A DNA stretch of 9,270 nucleotides. It comes from Bacteriovoracaceae bacterium UBA1511 (GTDB taxonomy: Bacteria > Bdellovibrionota > Bacteriovoracia > Bacteriovoracales > Bacteriovoracaceae). This document shows, piece by piece, positions 1 through 6,140 of the stretch. The stretch spans positions 491 through 9,760 of the forward strand of contig DCQT01000066.1 in assembly GCA_002323535.1 (NCBI GenBank), in the 5' to 3' direction. Position numbers and translations under genes: made by a program. The notes beneath the pieces are model-generated. The model did no database searches. It was given only the letters and a program-made list of their open reading frames with translations, and had not been told where the DNA came from. Within the stretch, counting starts at the first letter, position 1. Every line of letters starts with the position of its first letter.

Positions 1-1273
1 CAAAATAAATAATTGCTAAATTTAAATTAAAAATAGTCATCGAGACAAACGCAACTGTTGCAATGACAAGTGCAACGATAGGAAATATTGGATAAAGAGG
101 AGTCTTATAAGGTCTTTCCATATTAGGCTCAGTTTTTCTAAGCTTGAGAAGAGAAATCATGGAGATAATATAAAGACTTAAAGCACCAAAACAGGCGATA
201 GTGATAATCTCCCCTGTCTTACCAGTTAGAAGAGCAACGATTCCCACAATCATATTGGCAATGAGAGCTAGCATCGGAGTTTTAAATTTTGGGTGAGCCC
301 TTCCTAATGCTTTTGGGAATAATCCAGCTCTTCCAAATTCAAAAGTAGCACGTCCGGCAACTAGGATGATTCCGTGAAAAGAGGCGATTAACCCAAAGAG
401 TCCGACTGTTATAAGTAGGTGATAAAGCCAGCTATTTTTTCCTACGATCATACCGAGCGCTAAAGGCAGTGGGTTGTCTGATGCATCTGCACCTGGCGCT
501 GAGTAAACAACAGCCTCCCATCCACCAACACCAACGGCGCTTGTAAATGTGATAATACATAAAATGACTAATGTAATCATGGCGCTGCCAAATCCAAGAG
601 CAACATTTCGTTGAGGGTTAATTGTTTCCTCTGCAACATTGGCAACGCCTTCGATGGCAAGAAAAAACCAAATAGCGAAGGGGATCGCGGCAAAAATTCC
701 ACTCACTCCATTTGGAAAAGCGTTCTTTGTTAAGTTTGAAAATTCAAAGTGAGGAAGTGTGACACCGGCAAAAATTAGAAGCTCTAAAACAGCGAAGATT
801 GTAATGAATAGCTCAAAGGACGCAGCGATTTTTACACCGAGAATGTTAATGAGCGTAAAAATTAAAAATGCAAAAATAGCAATGGTGGTGATACCCAGTT
901 CTGGGAAAAATTCATTGAAGTACGCTCCAATGGCAAATGCAATTGCCGGCGGAGCGAAAACAAACTCAACAAGCTGGGCCATTCCACCCACAAAGCCCCA
1001 GTTTTTTCCAAGGGCACGATCCGAATAAGAAAAAGCTCCTCCTGCTTTTGGAATCGCACAGGCGAGTTCGGTGTAGCTAAAAGTAAATGTCACATACATG
1101 ATAGTGATAAAAAGTGTGGCGATTGCTAAACCTAGAGTGCCACCTTCGGGCAATCCAAGGTTCCATCCAAAATACATTCCAGAAATTACGTATCCAACAC
1201 CAAGGCCCCAAAGCATAACGGGGCCAAGAGTTTGATCAAGTGCGCCATTTGCGTGCTTCATCTCCGTAGACAT
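1..1273 (-). CDS. ethanolamine permease (APC superfamily), C-terminus cut by window edge
   Basis: Inner-membrane transporter of the amino acid/polyamine/organocation superfamily, probably importing ethanolamine. I translated 424 uninterrupted codons from the ATG at 1273. The protein is almost entirely hydrophobic helices. Near the N-terminus it carries SGMYFGWNLGLPEGGTLG (residues 31-48), which I recognise as typical of ethanolamine permeases (the Eat type). It also has the APC-like segments PKAGGAFSYSDRALGK (75-90) and IEGVANVAEETINPQRN (207-223). Family members are about 440-460 residues, so only the last few tens are missing beyond position 1. The start is supported by a GGGAGGA ribosome site 5 nt upstream; another in-frame ATG lies four codons in. 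No ethanolamine ammonia-lyase gene (eutBC) is visible, so the catabolic partner would have to lie to the left. It is divergent from the lipid-type genes and looks richer in GC than they are. A related APC amino-acid transporter is the alternative. Confidence 0.88.
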   Translation of the reverse strand, partial: MSTEMKHANGALDQTLGPVMLWGLGVGYVISGMYFGWNLGLPEGGTLGLAIATLFITIMYVTFTFSYTELACAIPKAGGAFSYSDRALGKNWGFVGGMAQLVEFVFAPPAIAFAIGAYFNEFFPELGITTIAIFAFLIFTLINILGVKIAASFELFITIFAVLELLIFAGVTLPHFEFSNLTKNAFPNGVSGIFAAIPFAIWFFLAIEGVANVAEETINPQRNVALGFGSAMITLVILCIITFTSAVGVGGWEAVVYSAPGADASDNPLPLALGMIVGKNSWLYHLLITVGLFGLIASFHGIILVAGRATFEFGRAGLFPKALGRAHPKFKTPMLALIANMIVGIVALLTGKTGEIITIACFGALSLYIISMISLLKLRKTEPNMERPYKTPLYPIFPIVALVIATVAFVSMTIFNLNLAIIYF

Positions 1274-1278
1274 CTTTA

Positions 1279-1285
1279 TCCTCCC
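1279..1285 (-). promoter_or_regulatory. strong ribosome binding site of the permease
   Basis: Read on the minus strand this is GGGAGGA, followed by 5 nt (TAAAG as TAAAG-ATG) before the ATG at 1273. It is a near-consensus Shine-Dalgarno sequence and fixes the start of the permease. I see no convincing -35/-10 pair for this gene in the roughly 90 bases further upstream. Confidence 0.75.
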
Positions 1286-1363
1286 TGAATAAATCAACAG
1301 CAAACATTAGCTGAAACATAGAAGAAAATAAAATAATTTTCCCGAAAATCACCTAAGTATTCG

Positions 1364-1372
1364 TGATAAAAT
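1364..1372 (+). promoter_or_regulatory. possible extended -10 promoter element upstream of the DUF4442 gene
   Basis: TGATAAAAT fits the extended -10 pattern (TGn then TAAAAT, one mismatch to TATAAT). The region 17 bases upstream (GAAAAT) is not a recognisable -35 box. If used, transcription would start about 7 nt downstream, near 1379-1380, almost at the first ATG of the gene. AT-rich DNA makes such matches common, so this is weak. Confidence 0.3.
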
Positions 1373-1379
1373 TGTGTCA

Positions 1380-1865
1380 ATGAAAATGATTAATATGCTC
1401 TCTCCAAAAACTGTCGTTAAGCTTCTAAGTTATTGGCCTCCATATCTAATGGCCGGCGTTAAAATTGACTACGTTCAAGATGATTTTAAAAAAATAGTCG
1501 TAAAAATGAAGCAACGTTTTTGGAATACAAACTATGTAGGATCTCATTTTGGAGGAAGTTTATACTCCATGACAGATCCTTTTTATATGTTCATTTTGCT
1601 AGAAAATCTGAAAGAGGAGCATATCGTTTGGGATCAAAGTGCTGAGATTGAGTTTTTAAAACCTGCAAAGGGCGTAGTCACTGCAGTTTTTGAAATAAGT
1701 GACGTGGTGCTTGGTGAAATTAAGTCACAAGCACTGGAAGAGTTTAGCTTTTCGCGATCTTTTGAGGTGGAAATCTTTGATGAGTCAAAAGTTCTCGTGG
1801 CGAAAGTGAAAAAGGGGCTTTACATCAGAAGGAAGGACGCGAAGAGGCGTTTTAGTAAGAAATAA
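1380..1865 (+). CDS. DUF4442 hotdog-fold protein, putative acyl thioesterase or acyl-binding protein
   Basis: A 161-residue protein from the ATG at 1380. The central segment SHFGGSLYSMTDPFYMF (about residues 55-71) is the signature I associate with DUF4442, a hotdog-fold family related to YiiD-C/PaaI-like thioesterases. In such folds a helix starting at the conserved His/Gly stretch and an Asp (D66 here) line the acyl-thioester site. The C-terminal strands and basic tail (RRKDAKRRFSKK) complete the fold. No member is well characterised biochemically to my knowledge, so thioesterase activity is inferred from fold only. The start is uncertain: GTG 1374, ATG 1380, 1386 and 1395 are all in frame and none has a clear Shine-Dalgarno sequence. 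It is separated from the downstream operon by about 110 bases, but its presumed acyl-thioester substrate fits the lipid theme. Confidence 0.75.
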   Translation: MKMINMLSPKTVVKLLSYWPPYLMAGVKIDYVQDDFKKIVVKMKQRFWNTNYVGSHFGGSLYSMTDPFYMFILLENLKEEHIVWDQSAEIEFLKPAKGVVTAVFEISDVVLGEIKSQALEEFSFSRSFEVEIFDESKVLVAKVKKGLYIRRKDAKRRFSKK

Positions 1866-1945
1866 AAAACATAATGATATCAGTAGCTTAGACTTTATTG
1901 GCCATCAGTAATTTTTTCAAAAACTAACCTCTAAGTCATTAATTT

Positions 1946-1954
1946 TGCTATAAG
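1946..1954 (+). promoter_or_regulatory. possible extended -10 promoter of the five-gene operon
   Basis: TGCTATAAG matches the extended -10 pattern (TGn plus TATAAG, one mismatch to TATAAT). No good -35 hexamer is seen 16-18 bases upstream, which extended -10 promoters can tolerate. The predicted start of transcription, near 1961, lies downstream of the GTG at 1956 and upstream of the ATG at 1977. It would therefore favour the ATG as start of the first gene. No hairpin-plus-T-run terminator is seen between 1866 and 1945, so read-through from the DUF4442 gene is also possible. Confidence 0.4.
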
Positions 1955-1967
1955 CGTGATCAATATC

Positions 1968-1970
1968 GGA
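1968..1970 (+). promoter_or_regulatory. short ribosome binding site deciding the lipid-kinase start
   Basis: A short purine core, GGA within TCGGAATCACT, ends 6 nt before the ATG at 1977. The alternative GTG at 1956 has no purine-rich sequence at the right distance. The site is weak alone but agrees with the promoter candidate. Confidence 0.4.
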
Positions 1971-1976
1971 ATCACT

Positions 1977-2945
1977 ATGGCAAAAATAAGTATATATCTT
2001 AGTAAGTCATCCTCTTCAGAGGAGGTACTTACTTATAAAAAATACTTAAAAGAGTCTCTTTTTCGTCATGACCTTATTTTTCACAGACCTAGCTCCCTCG
2101 ATGAGATCAATGAATCGCTATCAAAAGAGTTAATGTCAAAATCTGTGGATTACGTGTTTGCCATGGGGGGTGATGGGACAATTCATCAATTTATTCAAAT
2201 GATGTGTGGAACTGAAGTTCCCCTTTTAATTATCCCGACAGGTACGGCTAATGATTTAGCCTCAGAGTTGTGTCTTAGCTCAAAAATTGAGCAGGCAGTG
2301 AGGACTTTTTTAGATAAAAAAATTCAGTCCATCGATTTGATCTCAGTTAATAGGCACTTGATGTCCACCTGTGGAGGAATTGGTATATCTTCTGAGGTTG
2401 CAGGAAAAATAAATGACCTTCGATTAGATTTTCCTTGGTTTAAAAAGTTTGTCAGTCTCGTTGGGCCAGGTATTTATCCATTAGTTTTAGGAATTTATTT
2501 CCTTAGAAAGCTTCAATCTCATCGACTACAAATAATTTCTCCAGATTTTCCAGAGCTTAATAATATTCAAGAAGCCTCAATGGTAATGATTAATAATCAA
2601 TCTGTTCTTGGGAAAAATTTTATTGTGGCTCCTGGAACAAAAAATAACGATGGTAAATTTAACGTCACTATTTTTAAGCACAAAAATAAACTCTCATTGA
2701 TTCAAGCTGTTTTGATGATTGGGCTTGGAAAAAAAGATTTGAGTGATAAAAACTTAATCAACTTTGAGACGAGTGAAATTGAAATTACTTCCCTTAGTGA
2801 GCGCTTGTCATTTTTTGGAGATGGTGAGGTTATTGAAAAATCAAAAGTATTTAAAATCTCCTCTGTTCGCCAAAGCTTAAAAGTATTCAAATCAAAAAAC
2901 AAAAACTACTCCCTTCCAGTCTCTCTCGATGAGGTAAGTTTATGA
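1977..2945 (+). CDS. diacylglycerol/lipid kinase family protein (DagK/YegS type)
   Basis: A soluble or peripheral lipid kinase of 322 residues, the usual length for bacterial DagK/YegS proteins (about 300-330). Visible motifs, numbered from the ATG at 1977: the ATP-binding GGDGTIHQ (64-71), PTGTANDLA (87-95), a VAPGTKNNDGKF segment (about 217-228) corresponding to the substrate/metal-site loop of the C-terminal domain, and FGDGE (280-284). Together these show the complete diacylglycerol-kinase catalytic domain plus the YegS-like beta-sandwich. The family phosphorylates diacylglycerol, sphingoid bases or other lipid alcohols with ATP; which lipid is used here cannot be told. The start at 1977 (MAKISIYLSK) is preferred to GTG 1956 because of the ribosome site and the promoter position. 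Its stop overlaps the next start by 4 nt (ATGA), so it is the first gene of the coupled operon. A lipid-alcohol kinase suits a pathway containing acyl reductases. Confidence 0.88.
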   Translation: MAKISIYLSKSSSSEEVLTYKKYLKESLFRHDLIFHRPSSLDEINESLSKELMSKSVDYVFAMGGDGTIHQFIQMMCGTEVPLLIIPTGTANDLASELCLSSKIEQAVRTFLDKKIQSIDLISVNRHLMSTCGGIGISSEVAGKINDLRLDFPWFKKFVSLVGPGIYPLVLGIYFLRKLQSHRLQIISPDFPELNNIQEASMVMINNQSVLGKNFIVAPGTKNNDGKFNVTIFKHKNKLSLIQAVLMIGLGKKDLSDKNLINFETSEIEITSLSERLSFFGDGEVIEKSKVFKISSVRQSLKVFKSKNKNYSLPVSLDEVSL

Positions 2946-3985
2946 AACACTTACTTATCACTGGAACTACAGGTTTTATTGGAAAAAGTTATGTTCAATC
3001 CTTAATAACTGAGGGTGTGGAAATTACGATCATCTCTCGCGAAGAGTCGTTTGAGAAAACGAAAAATCTTTTTCCTGAAGTGAATGTTCTGTGCCTTGAT
3101 TTAGATAAGGGCGATTTTAGCGATTTTGACATGAAGAATTTGAGCTCGGTGACAGATGTGGTTCATATCGCTGGTGGATACGATATTGAGATGAGTTTCA
3201 AAGAAGCTTATGAGAGTAATATTTTAGTTTCGCAAAATTTAATTCATTTGATTCAAAAATTTAAAACACCTCCAATGGTTCATCTTGTCTCCTCTTTTTC
3301 CGTTGTGGGAAATAAAAATAATCAAACTTACTCTGAGGATGACCTTTGTTTAAATGAAAAAAGGATGAGTAGCTACTCCTATTCAAAAGCAAAGGTTGAG
3401 GAAGCCTTTAGATCTTTTTCTAAAAGAACAAACATAAAAATTCGAATTTACAGACCAGGTATTGTTATTGAGACAAGAGAAAATAAATTAATGCCAAAAG
3501 TTGATGGGCCTTATTATTTCTCAAAAGCACTTTTGAATCTAAAAGCATTGATCAGGCATATGGTCTTTTTGGCCCTGCCGTTTTCAAAAAATGCTAGTCT
3601 TCCTTTAGTCTCTATTGAGTCTTTAACTAAAGATTTAACCCACATGACTCTTAACCCTGAAACTGAAAAGTTAGTGAGTTGCTACTATTTATTTCCAGAG
3701 ATTCAGGTAGGTGTTGAGGATTTAATTCGAGCATTTTTTCAGAATTTAGAGATCAAAATAAAGCTTATTGCTCTTCCAAAACTTAATGGACTTCAAAAAA
3801 TTACCAATCTTTTTGGTGTTCCAGATGAGTTATTTGATTTTATGTTCATGAAAAATACGTATGCATTTTCAAACATGAAAAAAGATTTTCCACATATGGA
3901 TAATGAGAGACTCTGTCCAAATGATATAGCAAGAAAGATTTTATCTTCAACCCCTAAAAAAGAAATAGAGGTTACGAATGCTTAG
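2942..3985 (+). CDS. extended SDR, fatty-acyl/thioester-reductase-like NAD(P)-dependent oxidoreductase
   Basis: A 347-residue extended short-chain dehydrogenase/reductase. It has the nucleotide-binding TGTTGFIG (residues 7-14), a VHIAGG strand (74-79), the catalytic serine region LVSSFSVVG (115-123), the active-site YSYSK (Y145, K149) and RPGIV (171-175). The stretch after RPGIV, with KVDGPYYF at 186-193, followed by LPLVSIESLTKDLTHM (220-235), resembles the MupV-like/NAD_binding_4 group, which includes fatty acyl-CoA and thioester reductases, more than sugar epimerases. I infer reduction of a thioester or of a keto/aldehyde group on a lipid; a plain sterol- or sugar-type epimerase/dehydrogenase is the alternative. 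The ribosome site GAGG (2931-2934) sits inside the preceding gene, whose stop overlaps this ATG by 4 nt. The 3' end overlaps the next gene by 8 nt. No membrane segment or signal peptide is evident. Confidence 0.82.
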   Translation: MKHLLITGTTGFIGKSYVQSLITEGVEITIISREESFEKTKNLFPEVNVLCLDLDKGDFSDFDMKNLSSVTDVVHIAGGYDIEMSFKEAYESNILVSQNLIHLIQKFKTPPMVHLVSSFSVVGNKNNQTYSEDDLCLNEKRMSSYSYSKAKVEEAFRSFSKRTNIKIRIYRPGIVIETRENKLMPKVDGPYYFSKALLNLKALIRHMVFLALPFSKNASLPLVSIESLTKDLTHMTLNPETEKLVSCYYLFPEIQVGVEDLIRAFFQNLEIKIKLIALPKLNGLQKITNLFGVPDELFDFMFMKNTYAFSNMKKDFPHMDNERLCPNDIARKILSSTPKKEIEVTNA

Positions 3986-6140
3986 AATTCTTCATTTTGT
4001 TTTAGGTGACTCAAGTCAAAACCTCGATAAAGAGACGATGTTCCTTGGAAAAAAAGTTTATTTAAAAAGACTCGGTGTTCACTATGACGAGGAACTACTT
4101 AAGAGCCTTGCCCTTAATCTTCACTCTCAGTTTGATGTTGTTGCAGTTAGTGGGCTAGGGCACACATTTAAAGTGGGGAATAAAGAAGTTTCTCATTATT
4201 TATTGAATAAAATTAGATCAATCTGTAATCCTACACCTGTCGTTGATGGGCAAGAACTGAGAAAATTAACTCTTCCTTGGTCGTTAAATCATTTGGTGAA
4301 AACAAAAGGGAATATTTTTAGAGATAAAAAAATAGGGTTTTTCTCCGGACTTTTGAATCAAAGTGTCATTCCTATGGTTTCAAGCTTTGGAGGAGAGTGT
4401 TTATTTGCTGATCCGTATACCTTGGCAAAGATTCCTTTGGTTTTAAATGGAAATAAGTCATTAGATAGTTTTCTTTGCAAAAGTAAGTATTTATTTAAAA
4501 CAAAAAAAATTAAAGAACTCAGAGGAAGAAAATTTAAGCATCCAAATTTTATTTTTAAACGAGTTTTAAAAGAGTTTAATAAAAGTGATGTATTTTTTCT
4601 AAACCCGACGCTGTTAAATCTAATTGAGCTTCCAGATCTTAGTAATAAAATTATCATCCTAGATCGAACTGATGAAGAGATTAAAAATACGCTAATCAAA
4701 AAAAATGTTTTAGCTATCTATTGTCTTTTACCTGAGGTTGGGTCAGTGGATTTTTCAAGCTTCACGCTTCTAGAGGCATTTTTTCAAGGACTAAAAGAAG
4801 AGCGAACACCGCTAACATCAATTGATGTGGAAGAATATATTCATGATTTTAGCCTTAAGCCTATTGGTGATATTTTATCAGTGCCAAAAGTTAAAACGAT
4901 AAATAGATGTGCATTTGTGATCCATCCATTATCAAAAGAGTATCTTCTTAAGGCACCCGGTTTAAAACTGTTTAAAAATAATCAAATGGTGTCAAAGCCA
5001 GTAAGTAGCCTAGTTGAAAAAATTTCTCCTTATATTCCTCCATTTAAATTTGGAGAAATTAGAGGGATTGTAAGTCCATCGACAAAACAAGAGGTCATTG
5101 TTGATGTTTATGCAATGACGGAAACACCAAAGGCTCTTCTATCGATGAATGAAGAGTGTGTTTACAGAAAATTAATTTCCATTTGTGAAAAATCAGAGCG
5201 TCAAGGTGCTCAAATGATTGGTCTGGGGGCGTACACAAAAGTTGTTGGAGATGCGGGAATTACAGTCAAAAAAAGAAGTCCTATTCCTCTCACGACGGGA
5301 AACTCTCTTTCTGCGGCGGCCACATTGTGGGCGGGGGATTATGCGCTTAAGAAAATGAATCTAGTTCCTAAAAAGAACAATGTTTTTGATGGGCAAGTTA
5401 TGATTGTCGGAGCCACAGGGAGTATTGGAAAAGTAAATTCTAAAATCCTAGTAAAAAAATGGAAAAAAGTCGTAATCTCAAGCCCAACACTTTATAAGCT
5501 TATTGATTTAAAGGAAGAGCTTGAAGAGATTAATCCAAATTGTGAAATAATTTATACAACGAACCCAAATAAGCATGCTGATAGCAGTGATTTTATTATC
5601 ACCACGACGAGTGCTCAGGGAAAAAGAATAATTGATATTGAAAAAATTAAATCTGGATGCGTTGTTTGTGATGTCTCAAGGCCGTTTGATATTTCAAAAG
5701 AGGACGCGGCAAAGAGACCTGATGTACTTGTTATTGCCAGCGGCGAGGTGGAACTTCCAGGTGTTGTCGATCAAAAGTTAGATATAGGTCTTGAGGGAAA
5801 TAGTGTCTACGCGTGCCTTGCGGAGACCGCACTTTTGACGATGGATAATAGATTTGAGGCGTTTAGTCTTGGACGGGATATTAGTTACAAAAAGGTTTAC
5901 CTTATCGATCAATTGGCAAGAAAGCACGGCGTGATGCTTTCTAGCATTATGGGGCATGATCAAAAAATTACGGATGAGGAGATTGCTCTTTGTCGAAACC
6001 TTGCGCTGGAAAAAAGATATACTAGAGACCTTAGAACAGAGAATTCTAAAAACTCAGAGGATGATAGTCTCATTGATGTGAGTAGTTCATTAACAGAGAG
6101 TTTGAATTCACTAAACAAATTAACGAAGGAGCATCAATGA
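3978..6140 (+). CDS. two-domain protein: 'quinate dehydrogenase'-like N-terminal domain fused to acyl-ACP reductase (AAR)-like C-terminal domain
   Basis: A 720-residue protein, about twice the size of cyanobacterial AAR (about 340 residues). The C-terminal half (about 311-660) matches the AAR layout: FVIHPLSKEYL (313-323), GLGAYTKVVGDAGITV (415-430), PLTTGNSLSAA (437-447), the NADPH-binding VGATGSIG (477-484), a CDVSRPFD strand (564-571), and YACLAE (611-616). By alignment to the S. elongatus AAR as I recall it, Cys613 corresponds to the acyl-transfer cysteine. AARs reduce acyl-ACP or acyl-CoA to fatty aldehyde. The N-terminal half (about 1-300) resembles, from memory and with moderate confidence, a family annotated provisionally as 'quinate 5-dehydrogenase': TPVVDGQELRK (86-96), KKIGFFSGL (117-125) and CLLPEVGSVDFSSFTLLEAF (249-268). 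Its true function is unknown to me. The last 40 residues are Ser/Asn/Glu-rich and probably disordered. GAGG at 3968-3971 precedes the start; both ends overlap neighbouring genes. Confidence 0.8.
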   Translation: MLRILHFVLGDSSQNLDKETMFLGKKVYLKRLGVHYDEELLKSLALNLHSQFDVVAVSGLGHTFKVGNKEVSHYLLNKIRSICNPTPVVDGQELRKLTLPWSLNHLVKTKGNIFRDKKIGFFSGLLNQSVIPMVSSFGGECLFADPYTLAKIPLVLNGNKSLDSFLCKSKYLFKTKKIKELRGRKFKHPNFIFKRVLKEFNKSDVFFLNPTLLNLIELPDLSNKIIILDRTDEEIKNTLIKKNVLAIYCLLPEVGSVDFSSFTLLEAFFQGLKEERTPLTSIDVEEYIHDFSLKPIGDILSVPKVKTINRCAFVIHPLSKEYLLKAPGLKLFKNNQMVSKPVSSLVEKISPYIPPFKFGEIRGIVSPSTKQEVIVDVYAMTETPKALLSMNEECVYRKLISICEKSERQGAQMIGLGAYTKVVGDAGITVKKRSPIPLTTGNSLSAAATLWAGDYALKKMNLVPKKNNVFDGQVMIVGATGSIGKVNSKILVKKWKKVVISSPTLYKLIDLKEELEEINPNCEIIYTTNPNKHADSSDFIITTTSAQGKRIIDIEKIKSGCVVCDVSRPFDISKEDAAKRPDVLVIASGEVELPGVVDQKLDIGLEGNSVYACLAETALLTMDNRFEAFSLGRDISYKKVYLIDQLARKHGVMLSSIMGHDQKITDEEIALCRNLALEKRYTRDLRTENSKNSEDDSLIDVSSSLTESLNSLNKLTKEHQ
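6126..6131 (+). promoter_or_regulatory. strong ribosome binding site of the ligase-prenyltransferase fusion gene
   Basis: AAGGAG, 5 nt before the ATG at 6137, lies inside the end of the preceding coding sequence. With the ATGA stop/start overlap it supports translational coupling and fixes the start. Confidence 0.75.

Noticed and set aside
759..1059. Open frames of 65-89 codons on both strands inside the permease region.
   Set aside because: They overlap the well-supported minus-strand permease in other frames, have no ribosome site and encode low-complexity, Lys/Ser/Ala-rich or Leu-rich sequences with no recognisable motif.
1879..1910. Direct repeat ATCAGTA (1879-1885 and 1904-1910) and the nearby TGATATCA palindrome between the DUF4442 gene and the operon.
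   Set aside because: Seven-base repeats 25 bases apart are expected by chance in AT-rich DNA, and no stem followed by a T-run could be built, so neither an operator nor a terminator is supported.
1956..1976. GTG at 1956 as start of the lipid kinase, adding seven residues.
   Set aside because: It has no ribosome site and lies at or before the predicted transcription start; the ATG at 1977 has both a spaced GGA core and a normal DagK N-terminus.
4358..4699. A 113-codon minus-strand open frame inside the AAR-fusion gene.
   Set aside because: It mirrors an AT-rich coding stretch, has no recognisable domain and lies wholly within a gene supported by motifs and by overlaps at both ends.
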